Source: UBA3478 sp049596955 (lineage in GTDB: Bacteria > Bacteroidota > Bacteroidia > Flavobacteriales > Flavobacteriaceae). Taken from it: a stretch of DNA of 64,000 nucleotides. The notes under the pieces were generated by a model. It did no database searches and had not been told where the DNA came from. It was given only the letters and a program-made list of their open reading frames with translations. This document shows positions 26,225 to 34,730 of the stretch, piece by piece. The stretch spans positions 7,637 through 71,636 of the forward strand of contig JBMYMD010000010.1 of the NCBI GenBank assembly GCA_049596955.1. Direction: 5' to 3'. The translations under genes were made by a program, and so were the position numbers. Numbering within the stretch: the stretch's first letter is position 1; each line of letters opens with the position of its first letter.

Positions 26225-27121
26225 ATGCAACTCACTTCTGAAAACTTCAATAAAGCCAGAGATTTTATACTTGTTAACGCGCGGATGATTGAGCGGCGAC
26301 TGTTTCATTTTTACTTTGAGCAAGGTTCTGTAGAGGGTGTATATCACGCTTTATATGCATATCGCAATGAAGATGGCGGCTTCGGACATGGCATGGAACC
26401 AGATACCGCATCTCCAGAAAGTCAACCCTTATTTAGCGTTATGGCTTTAGAAACTTTAGATGAAGTAGGCTATCTGAACAAAGAAATCATTTTAGAAGAT
26501 TTCATGCCTTATTTTGAAAAAATCACCACTGAAAAGGGTGGAATTCCTTGGATGTTCAGACCTCTTTCTAATTATCCCTGCCAAGATCATTTTAAAACGG
26601 TTAAGGAATGGGCAGCTTTGAGCACTACCTCATCGCTGTTAGGGCTTTTAGAAAAATATAAGATCAATCACCCGTGGATGGCTGATGCAGAAGAATTTGT
26701 GTGGTCTGAATTTGATCGAATACAAGACAGACATAGTTTTTGTTACCTCTGCGTCCCTCGTTGGCTCTGCTTCTTGACGCATACTAAAAACCGCATAAAA
26801 GCTGAAAAACAACTTAATTACTTGAAGAAAAGTATACTGCTTAAAAACTATAGATGCGCAGACTACAGTGATGAAGGTTGGGGCTTATACGGTAAACCTC
26901 ACAGTCTTGATTACGCTCCATCCCCAACGGACATTTTAGCTACACTTTATGACCAAGAACTCATCAATGCCGATTTAGACGAATTGATTCGGCGCCAAAA
27001 ACAAGACGGCCGCTGGGATACTTGGTACGGCTTAAGTGATGGCACTCGTTTAGAATGGGCAGGAATGCAAACCCTCTACACCTTAAAAATTTTAAAAAAT
27101 TACGATAGAATTGACTTTTAA
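26225..27121 (+). CDS. Prenyltransferase/squalene-cyclase-like alpha-toroid protein
   Basis: A 298-residue cytoplasmic protein with repeats of the terpenoid-cyclase/prenyltransferase (alpha/alpha)6-barrel type. YHALYAYRNEDGGFGHGMEPD near residue 37 and IRRQKQDGRWDTWYG near the C-terminus look like QW-type or toroid repeats. At 298 residues it is roughly half the length of a squalene-hopene cyclase, and the DXDD cyclase motif is not seen, so it is probably not a terpene cyclase. Related short proteins occur as hypothetical proteins in many bacteria. It begins 46 bp after a terminator, so any leader RNA could attenuate it. Confidence 0.7.
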   Translation: MQLTSENFNKARDFILVNARMIERRLFHFYFEQGSVEGVYHALYAYRNEDGGFGHGMEPDTASPESQPLFSVMALETLDEVGYLNKEIILEDFMPYFEKITTEKGGIPWMFRPLSNYPCQDHFKTVKEWAALSTTSSLLGLLEKYKINHPWMADAEEFVWSEFDRIQDRHSFCYLCVPRWLCFLTHTKNRIKAEKQLNYLKKSILLKNYRCADYSDEGWGLYGKPHSLDYAPSPTDILATLYDQELINADLDELIRRQKQDGRWDTWYGLSDGTRLEWAGMQTLYTLKILKNYDRIDF

Positions 27122-27185
27122 GTAAGGGTTATTCTCAATTAAAATAATTAATTATATTGCAGAATACAACTTAACTAATTATTCT

Positions 27186-27626
27186 ATGGAAACTTCAGAT
27201 TTAATTTTTACCATTTCTGGTACATTAGCTGTTTTACTATGTGCATTCGGTGCGCTCAAACAAAACAGAAACAACTTCTTACTTGGTATTGTGCTATTTA
27301 GCTTATTGCCCATTATTGGTGAGTATATGGCCTATTCGGCTACAAACAATTGGGGCAATTTAATTACAATGATCACCTTTGTCGGTATTGCCATCGTCGC
27401 TTTACCCAATAAAGCAAGCTATGGCGCAGATAATCTTGCGGCCACTGCAATTGCCCGTAAAATCGGATTGATGATTTTAATCATCAACCTATTTCAAGCC
27501 TATATCATTCTTCAGATTAGAGAAGATGTAGCCGCACATTACGGATATATGCATGTAGCTATAGCAGTAATCATGATTTATGTAATTATCCGCTCAAAAA
27601 CGAGCTCAGATTTCTCTTGGAAATAA
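27186..27626 (+). CDS. Hypothetical four-helix membrane protein
   Basis: A 146-residue protein with about four hydrophobic segments (FTISGTLAVLLCAFGAL, FLLGIVLFSLLPIIGEYM, LITMITFVGIAIVALP and a C-terminal VAIAVIMIYVII). I do not recognise it. It is 64 bp after the toroid gene and ends about 26 bp before a strong terminator, so it may be the last gene of that unit. A TATATTGC sequence about 30 bp upstream of its start loosely resembles a -7 box. Confidence 0.65.
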   Translation: METSDLIFTISGTLAVLLCAFGALKQNRNNFLLGIVLFSLLPIIGEYMAYSATNNWGNLITMITFVGIAIVALPNKASYGADNLAATAIARKIGLMILIINLFQAYIILQIREDVAAHYGYMHVAIAVIMIYVIIRSKTSSDFSWK

Positions 27627-27652
27627 TTTGAGCTTAGCAGTACGAGTTTAGC

Positions 27653-27701
27653 ATTGCATCATTTGTTCGTCTTCAACTGAACAGGTGATGCAATTTTTTT
27701 G
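27653..27701 (+). terminator. Rho-independent terminator
   Basis: ATTGCATCA (27653-27661) pairs with TGATGCAAT (27686-27694), with an inner TGTTC/GAACA pairing, followed by a run of seven T's. It follows the membrane-protein gene at 27186-27626. Confidence 0.85.
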
Positions 27702-28005
27702 TGTGTGTTTCGAGGGTTGGCTATTGACAATTGGTCTTTATATTTAAGGCTATGAATTGCTCGAAATGCAGCAACTCGATACAGAAAAAATGCTGTATAC
27801 CTATCAAAAATCTAGCACTTTAAATGAATAGACGAATTCTGACACTGTTTTAAAAGTAATTCTGTGATAGTTTCGTTGTAGTGGTTCTGTATAGGTAATT
27901 GTCAATTATTGGTGATATATCTTTTTCTGTATGGGTTTTATACCCAATGTTTTTAGGTAAGCTCAGAAATTAAAAAGATCTTGGAGAACTAACTAAACGC
28001 TATAC
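27702..28005. promoter_or_regulatory. Upstream region of the triple-GH16 gene
   Basis: About 300 bp with no gene. A TGGGT/ACCCA inverted repeat (27932-27936 and 27942-27946, flanked by AT on each side) lies about 60 bp before the start codon. TTGACAATTGG and AATTGTCAATTATTGG elements further upstream share a TTGTCAA core in both orientations. Any of these could be a regulator site for the glucanase gene, but none is proven. Confidence 0.35.
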
Positions 28006-31000
28006 ATGTTCGATTCTGCCCTTGGGAGAAATACCCTCCTGAAGCTTCCTATACTTCTCGCTTTTTGTTTGACTTCATTTATAAAAGCTCAAGTGGGTCA
28101 AACCCTTTGGGAAGAAAATTTCAACAGCTTTGATACTGCAATTTGGAATGTCGACCTCGGCGATGGATGTCCTGATTTATGCGGTTGGGGAAATGACGAA
28201 TTGCAAACCTACCAAAACGAAAATGTTAGCATAGAAGAAATTCCAGGTGAACCCGGCAATTTTGCCTTGGTGCTCGAGGCCAAAAAAGACAATCAAAACA
28301 ATTTTACCTCAGGCCGGGTAACAACTAAAAATAATTTGGGCGTCAAATACGGAATGATTGAAACCCGTATAAAAGTTCCCGATAATTTATCGAAAGGTTT
28401 ATGGCCTGCGGCTTGGCTGCTCGGCACCAACATAGATTCAGACGGCTGGCCGTTCAGCGGAGAAATGGATATGATGGAAATGGGTCATAATTCTGCCTTT
28501 AGAGCTGAACAAGAATTTGGTTTTGCCAATGAAAACAATTTGGTCGGTGCCAATCTAATTTTTTACGATACAGAAGCTTGTTCAGATCAAAATCCAACAT
28601 GTGCCGCCAGTATCGCTTTTGATAAATACTACAACGAACCCTATTACAACCCTTCTAATCTTACCGATCGTTTTTTGACTTATCGCCTTTACTGGGACGA
28701 AAACTACATCCGATTCACGGTTGAAGATCGAGGTATTGTTCAAAATCTCTACACCGGTCCCTTTCCGATTGGGGATCGTTCTTCAGCATTTACTAAGCCC
28801 TTTTACCTACTGCTGAACTTAGCTGTTGGAGGAACCTTTACAGATGCTTTAAACGCTTCTCAGGTTACTGCTGATTTTCCAGCTAAAATGTATGTCGATT
28901 ACATTAAAATCAAAAAATGGAACGGCCGAGGTGAGGTCTTTACACCAGAGAAAATCATGGCCAATGCCGGGGCGAACAAACAAATAGCGGTTGGAGAAAG
29001 TATTCAACTGAACGCCTCTGGAAGTTACGGACCTATTAGCAGCTATCAGTGGAGCTACAAGGGTGGTGAAGTCTTGGCGAATAGTTCATCACATCAATTG
29101 ACCCTTTCAGAAGGTACGTATGAATTTGAACTAAAAATTACAGACGATGAGGGAAATACCGATTCAGACACGGTCAAAATCACAGTGGGTAATAGCGAAA
29201 TCGGAGCGGTCATTTGGGAGGACAATTTCGATTCTTTTGACGAGAATAATTGGAATGTATCAATCGGCGATGGATGCGATGAAGGCATCTGCGGCTGGGG
29301 TAATGAAGAATTACAATCCTACCAAGAAGAGAATGTTTACATCGAAGAAATCGATGGTGAACCCGGGAATTTTGCACTTGTTCTTGAGGCAAAGAATGAA
29401 AGTGTAGGTGATTTAAATTTCACCTCTGGAAAGGTGACCACAGAAAATAAAGTCGCCATTCAACAAGGAGTGGTTGAGGTGCGAATGAAAGCACCAGATG
29501 TTCAAGATGGTTTATGGCCTGCTGCCTGGCTACTAGGAATCAACCATAGACAAGTCGATTGGCCCTATTGTGGTGAAATCGATATGATGGAGATGGGTCA
29601 TGCACAAAGTACCCGTCAGGCTGATGATTATTTCGGCCCTGCGAACAACTTTGTAGGAGCCAATCTCATTTGGTACGCCAGTGGAGCCTGTGGGCCAGAT
29701 AATCCAAGTTGTGCAGCCAGTATTGCTTTTGACAAAAATTATTCAACCCCTTATACCAGTTCTTCGCCCCTGAACAATCGCTTTGTGACCTACCGCATGT
29801 ATTGGAGTGATGAACAAATTCGTCTAACGGTGGTTGATGGTTCAGCTGAATACGACTTATACACTAACCCCTTTCCGATCAGTCCAAATGAAGACGCCTT
29901 TAAAAAGCCGTTTTACTTTATTTTGAATTTGGCCGTTGGTGGAAATTTCACTGGAAAATTAACAGATAACGACATTAGTGCACCGCTTCCGGGTAAATTA
30001 CTTATCGATTATGTACGCGTAAAAAAATGGAAAGGCCAAGGAGAAGTTTCTTTTTCACAGGGTCCTTTACTGGCCAATGCAGGAGATGAGATTATCCTTG
30101 AAGATTTAGACAAAAATGGCGTTGAAAGCGTTACGCTTGATGCTTCTTCAAGTTATGGACCTATTGCCTCTTACGAGTGGAGCGAAAACAATGTGGTGCT
30201 CTCACAAGAGCAGACTGCAAACGTCGATTTAAGCTCTGGAATACACAATATCAAACTCCTTATTCGAGATGAATTTGGCAATGAATCTGAAGATTTTGTG
30301 AAGGTAGACGTTCGTGAAATTCTATGGGAAGAAAACTTCAACGAATTCAATACCGATGTTTGGGAGGCAGAAATCGGCGATGGATGTGATCAAGGCCTTT
30401 GTGGCTGGGGTAACGATGAATTGCAATCCTACAAACAAGAAAATGTTTACATCGAAGCTATTCCTGGGGAAGCTGAAAATAATGCCTTAGTCATCGAAGC
30501 AAAAGTCGAAAATGACAATCAATCTGCATTCACCTCAGCGAGAGTCAAAAGCCAAGACCAGCTCACGCTTAAATACGGTTTGGTCGAAACGCGTATCAAG
30601 GTTCCAGACGATCTATCAACAGGGCTTTGGCCTGCTTTTTGGCTGCTTGGAAACAATATTTCTGAGGTAGGTTGGCCGAGATCTGGTGAAATCGACATGA
30701 TGGAGATGGGGTACAAACAACAATCACTTCAGGATGAAGGTTTTGAAAATGTAACCGAAAATGAAGTCGTTGGCGGAAACATCATCTTTTATTCAGATGA
30801 GGCGTGTGCTCCAGATAATCCAGACTGCGCTGCCAGTATTTCTTTTGATAAATACTACTCTAGGCCGTATCGCAGTTCCTCAAATACCTTAACCGATCGC
30901 TTTTTAACCTATCGTATGTATTGGGACCCCAATGAAATTAAACTTACCGTCGTTGATAACGGCCAGGAGTTTGAATTCTATACAGGCCCGTTTCCTTTAG

Positions 31001-34000
31001 GTGCAGATGCAGAAGAATTTCATTTACCCTTCTTTTTTGTGATCAACTTGGCCGTTGGTGGAAACTTTACAGATGCGCTTAGCAATAACCAAGTAACGGC
31101 TGATTTTCCGGCAAAAATGTTGGTGGATTACATTCGCGTATACAAATGGAATGGCTATGGAGAAGTGGCTACTCAAACGGGGATAATTGCCAATGCTGGA
31201 CCAGATATTGTCAAAAAAGACGAAAATGGTGATGGTGTAGAGACCGTTTATCTCGATGGAACTTCAAGTACACATCACTCTGGAGAAATCACCTCATACA
31301 GCTGGACTATTGACGGTGAGGAAGTGGCAAGCTCAGCCTCGAGCCAGCTCGAACTTCCTCGTGGAACCTATACCGCTATTTTGACCGTTGCAGATCAGAA
31401 CGGAAATCAAGCAAGTGACGAGCTTTTAATTACTATAAGTAGTGGAGGTTTAGGCCCTGTTGCTAACGCAGGAGAGGATCAGCAAATTGAAGACGATAAC
31501 GAAGACGATCTAGTCACTGTTACTTTAGACGGATCAGCCTCTGAAGCAGTTGCTGCACCATTATCTGCCTATGAATGGTTTGAAAATGAAGTGCTCATAG
31601 CAAGTGGAGTTAACCCCACAATAGAACTTTCTACAGGAATACACATCATTACATTACAAGTCACCGACGAGGATGAGATGTCAGCAACAGACGAAGTAGT
31701 CATCACTGCGATAGATCCTGATAACGAAGCACCCACTGCAGTTGCGGGAGAAGATCGCAGCATCAACGATGAAGATGGCGACGACCTTGTTGAAGTTAGC
31801 TTCGATGGTTCTGCAAGTTTTGATAACGATGGAACCATAGTGTCCTACTCTTGGCGCATAGATGAAACTCTGGTCTCTGAAGAAGTCTCTTTCGTTTCAA
31901 CGCTTAGCACTGGGGTTTACACTGTCGAATTAGTGGTCACCGATAATGACGGAGCTGAAGGATCAAGCAGCTTTACCTTAAGTCTTGTAGACCCGGATAA
32001 TTCGGCACCAATAGCTCGCGCCGGAGATGACCAATTGGTTATCGACACCAATTTAGACGAGCTTGAACTGGTCGTACTAGACGCTTCTCTCAGTTCAGAT
32101 GAAGACGGAAGTATTGAGATCTATCGCTGGACTGAAAATGATGAAGTACTAGGTACAGAGGCTAACATAGAAATTGAACTGAATTTGGGTGAACATATTA
32201 TAACCCTTGAGGTTGAAGACGACGATGGTGTTAGTTCTACTGATCAAATCAGTGTCATTGTGAACCAACGCCCTATAAGTGAAGCCGGAGATGAACAAAT
32301 CGTGATCGATACCGATGGAGATGCGCAAGAAACGGTTACCCTCGACGGATCGCAGAGTTATGATTTAGACGGTTCAATCACCGCTTATCAATGGCAATAC
32401 AACAATCAAACTATTGGAAGTGAGCAGCAGCTCGACTATGACTTTGCCATAGGAGCTCATGAAGTGACTTTAGCAGTTACAGATAACTTTGGAACTACAG
32501 CTGAAGATTCAGTCACTGTATTTGTTTCAAGAAATTCAAATAATGCTCCAACAGCAAATGCCGGTGATGATTTTGAAGTATATGCAGATCGAAACAGCAA
32601 TGAGATTAGCTTAACACTTGATGGGTCTCAGAGTAGCGATTCGGACGGTTCTATTTACCGCTATGAATGGATTAAAGACAATACCTCTATTGCCTCTACA
32701 GCGTCAACTCCTGTTACCCTAGGAATAGGAACCCATCAAATCGAACTAAAGGTTACTGATAATGAAGGTGCCTCGGCAAGCGATATACTTACGATAACCG
32801 TATTATCTAAAACGAATCTCGCACTTAATAAATCAGTGACTACCAGTAGTCAAGAAGGAGCCTTTGGCGGAGACCTTGCAGTCGATGGAGACGATCAAAC
32901 GCGATGGTCTAGTCTATTTTCAGATCCTCAATTTATCAGTGTAGATTTAGAAAACATTTACCAAATCAATGAAGTTGTACTGTTGTGGGAAGTTGCCTCA
33001 GCGAAAAGCTATGAAATTCAAACCTCAATCGACAATAATTCATGGGTGACCATTTACAGCACCGCCAATGCAAATGGCGGAACTGAGGCCATAAATCTAA
33101 ATGGCCAAGGGAGATTTATCCGATTGAATTTATTGAGCAGAAATACAGAATACGGGTACAGCTTATTTGAATTTGAAGTTTATGGAGAACTTTCAACGGA
33201 TCAAGACGAAAATCCACCAACAAATTTAAGTGCTAGTGTTGCTGATGTAGGTGCTACTAATGTCAGTTTCAACCTTTCGGCATCTGATGATTCGGGTTCA
33301 GTAGTCTACAGCGTAGTGCAAAACGGACAAGAACAACTATTCAGTGGAACCTCGTCTCAACAAATTAATGCCACTTACACAGGTTTAAATCCTGAAACCA
33401 CCTATAACTTCAGCATCAGCGTTAGCGATGTCTACGGAAACACCTCAAGTGAAGTAGTCAACCTCAGCGCGACAACCACTAAGAATCAAAACAACTCATG
33501 TGCCGGCCAATCTGACGTTGCGAGTCAAGGCAATTTTGAAATTGGATATACCTACAGTTTTGTCACCGAAGGAAATGATGTCAAGGTCGAATTTGAGTTA
33601 CTAGACAGCAAAACAGATCTCATTGCTTATTTATGGAGAGAGACTCCTTTTAGCGAAAGTCCGATGACAGCCCTTGGAGGTCAAAAATTTACCNNNNNNN
33701 NNNNNNNNNNNNNNNNNNNNNNNNNNNNNNNNNNNNNNNNNNNNNNNNNNNNNNNNNNNNNNNNNNNNNNNNNNNNNNNNNNNNNNNNNNNNGAAGTATC
33801 AGGACCATCTTCTTATCAAGTTGAACTCAATGGCGAGAAGTTTACCTCCTTTGACACTCGACTCAGCCTTAAACTAAACAAAGGATTAAATCGAATAAAA
33901 ATTTACACCGACCTGGATTGTCAGGGTGTTTACTACGAGGAATTGTTTGTTTCTGAAAAAGTAGTGCTATTCCCAAATCCAGCAACAGAAGAGGTAAATG

Positions 34001-34197
34001 TTTTTGTAGCAGGATCAGACCAAGAGGTTAAGGTCAGAATTAATTCAATCGTTGGGCAAAGTTTGTACGACCAAACGAAAAAAGTGCCTTTCAACCGTGT
34101 TATCAATTTGAATTTGGGATTATTCAAAGAAGGAATTTATTTGATTCGAATTTCAGGAGAAACGGTAGAGCAAACGCAGAAGCTCATCATTAAATAG
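28006..34197 (+). CDS. Secreted modular beta-glucanase with three GH16 domains
   Basis: A 2063-residue protein (33 of these are gap X's). Signal peptide 1-29 (LTSFIKAQ), then three GH16 domains at about 31-305, 400-680 and 772-1050. Each has the catalytic E-x-D-x-x-E motif: E153-D155-E158, E524-D526-E529 and E895-D897-E900. PKD-like repeats separate them, and about six more follow (to about 1600), most opening with an acidic D-x-D loop. Then come an F5/8 type C module (about 1604-1730), an FN3 domain (1739-1826), a beta-sandwich module recalling those at the end of flavobacterial laminarinases (1831 onward, cut by the gap), and a T9SS type A sorting domain with VVLFPNPATEEVNV. GH16 at this wording (laminarinase-type) cuts beta-1,3-glucans. 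Export by T9SS would put it on the cell surface or outside. Most GH16 proteins have a single catalytic domain, so three is unusual. Confidence 0.93.
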   Translation: MFDSALGRNTLLKLPILLAFCLTSFIKAQVGQTLWEENFNSFDTAIWNVDLGDGCPDLCGWGNDELQTYQNENVSIEEIPGEPGNFALVLEAKKDNQNNFTSGRVTTKNNLGVKYGMIETRIKVPDNLSKGLWPAAWLLGTNIDSDGWPFSGEMDMMEMGHNSAFRAEQEFGFANENNLVGANLIFYDTEACSDQNPTCAASIAFDKYYNEPYYNPSNLTDRFLTYRLYWDENYIRFTVEDRGIVQNLYTGPFPIGDRSSAFTKPFYLLLNLAVGGTFTDALNASQVTADFPAKMYVDYIKIKKWNGRGEVFTPEKIMANAGANKQIAVGESIQLNASGSYGPISSYQWSYKGGEVLANSSSHQLTLSEGTYEFELKITDDEGNTDSDTVKITVGNSEIGAVIWEDNFDSFDENNWNVSIGDGCDEGICGWGNEELQSYQEENVYIEEIDGEPGNFALVLEAKNESVGDLNFTSGKVTTENKVAIQQGVVEVRMKAPDVQDGLWPAAWLLGINHRQVDWPYCGEIDMMEMGHAQSTRQADDYFGPANNFVGANLIWYASGACGPDNPSCAASIAFDKNYSTPYTSSSPLNNRFVTYRMYWSDEQIRLTVVDGSAEYDLYTNPFPISPNEDAFKKPFYFILNLAVGGNFTGKLTDNDISAPLPGKLLIDYVRVKKWKGQGEVSFSQGPLLANAGDEIILEDLDKNGVESVTLDASSSYGPIASYEWSENNVVLSQEQTANVDLSSGIHNIKLLIRDEFGNESEDFVKVDVREILWEENFNEFNTDVWEAEIGDGCDQGLCGWGNDELQSYKQENVYIEAIPGEAENNALVIEAKVENDNQSAFTSARVKSQDQLTLKYGLVETRIKVPDDLSTGLWPAFWLLGNNISEVGWPRSGEIDMMEMGYKQQSLQDEGFENVTENEVVGGNIIFYSDEACAPDNPDCAASISFDKYYSRPYRSSSNTLTDRFLTYRMYWDPNEIKLTVVDNGQEFEFYTGPFPLGADAEEFHLPFFFVINLAVGGNFTDALSNNQVTADFPAKMLVDYIRVYKWNGYGEVATQTGIIANAGPDIVKKDENGDGVETVYLDGTSSTHHSGEITSYSWTIDGEEVASSASSQLELPRGTYTAILTVADQNGNQASDELLITISSGGLGPVANAGEDQQIEDDNEDDLVTVTLDGSASEAVAAPLSAYEWFENEVLIASGVNPTIELSTGIHIITLQVTDEDEMSATDEVVITAIDPDNEAPTAVAGEDRSINDEDGDDLVEVSFDGSASFDNDGTIVSYSWRIDETLVSEEVSFVSTLSTGVYTVELVVTDNDGAEGSSSFTLSLVDPDNSAPIARAGDDQLVIDTNLDELELVVLDASLSSDEDGSIEIYRWTENDEVLGTEANIEIELNLGEHIITLEVEDDDGVSSTDQISVIVNQRPISEAGDEQIVIDTDGDAQETVTLDGSQSYDLDGSITAYQWQYNNQTIGSEQQLDYDFAIGAHEVTLAVTDNFGTTAEDSVTVFVSRNSNNAPTANAGDDFEVYADRNSNEISLTLDGSQSSDSDGSIYRYEWIKDNTSIASTASTPVTLGIGTHQIELKVTDNEGASASDILTITVLSKTNLALNKSVTTSSQEGAFGGDLAVDGDDQTRWSSLFSDPQFISVDLENIYQINEVVLLWEVASAKSYEIQTSIDNNSWVTIYSTANANGGTEAINLNGQGRFIRLNLLSRNTEYGYSLFEFEVYGELSTDQDENPPTNLSASVADVGATNVSFNLSASDDSGSVVYSVVQNGQEQLFSGTSSQQINATYTGLNPETTYNFSISVSDVYGNTSSEVVNLSATTTKNQNNSCAGQSDVASQGNFEIGYTYSFVTEGNDVKVEFELLDSKTDLIAYLWRETPFSESPMTALGGQKFTXXXXXXXXXXXXXXXXXXXXXXXXXXXXXXXXXEVSGPSSYQVELNGEKFTSFDTRLSLKLNKGLNRIKIYTDLDCQGVYYEELFVSEKVVLFPNPATEEVNVFVAGSDQEVKVRINSIVGQSLYDQTKKVPFNRVINLNLGLFKEGIYLIRISGETVEQTQKLIIK
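33694..33792. other. Assembly gap (99 N) inside the GH16 gene
   Basis: Ninety-nine N's that keep the frame, at residues 1897-1929. The missing part lies between the sugar-binding-like module (ending GGQKFT) and the T9SS C-terminal region (EVSGPSSYQVELNGEKFTSF). The true length is unknown, since the N count may be an estimate. Confidence 0.95.
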
Positions 34198-34220
34198 TGG
34201 AGTAAAAAACACAATTGTTT

Positions 34221-34248
34221 TTGTTGCAAATTAAAATTATTACATTTA
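34221..34248 (+). promoter_or_regulatory. Possible promoter for the SnoaL-like gene
   Basis: TTG at 34221-34223, a 17-bp spacer and TACATTTA at 34241-34248, one mismatch from TAnnTTTG. It lies 15 bp before the start at 34264. Confidence 0.35.
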
Positions 34249-34263
34249 ATTACAATAATAAAC

Positions 34264-34725
34264 ATGCCTATGCGATTCTTTAGTTTACTAGCTTTTGCCT
34301 TGTTCAGTTGTCTTTGCAGCGCTCAAGATTTATCCCAAGACAAGATTGACGCCATGATGCAAAAGTATAGCGACGCCTGGTCTGATGCCGACGCTACATT
34401 AATTAGCAATTCGATTTACAGTACGCCTTTCTCGATTTACACCGATCACAAAACAGTACTTAACACCAAAGACGAGGTCTATCAATGGTTGGTCAACGCC
34501 TTTGAACAATTAGAAGAAAACAAGTACTCCCATTCTAAGGTGATTGAAGTAACAACCTTAGAAAACGATCAGTCCAAAGCCATAATTAAAATGAGCTTTA
34601 CTCGATACCTGAAGTCAGGAGCTGTAATGGGAGCTAACGAGCGACATGCGTATTACATCATAACTGCAGTAGATGGAAAACCAATGATCTCTGCCCTATT
34701 AGGATTTACTCCTATATCGGAATAA
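34264..34725 (+). CDS. Secreted SnoaL/DUF4440-like protein
   Basis: A 153-residue protein with a signal peptide (MRFFSLLAFALFSCLCSA). The mature part looks like a cone-shaped SnoaL/NTF2-like domain: KIDAMMQKYSDAWSDADA near the start, VYQWLVNAFEQL in the middle and AYYIITAVDGKPMISALL at the end. These proteins may bind or isomerise small molecules, or have no known reaction. The C of SCLC could also be read as a lipobox, but the Ala-Gln cleavage site seems better. It lies 66 bp after the GH16 gene. Its own promoter candidate suggests separate transcription. Confidence 0.78.
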   Translation: MPMRFFSLLAFALFSCLCSAQDLSQDKIDAMMQKYSDAWSDADATLISNSIYSTPFSIYTDHKTVLNTKDEVYQWLVNAFEQLEENKYSHSKVIEVTTLENDQSKAIIKMSFTRYLKSGAVMGANERHAYYIITAVDGKPMISALLGFTPISE

Positions 34726-34730
34726 AAACT

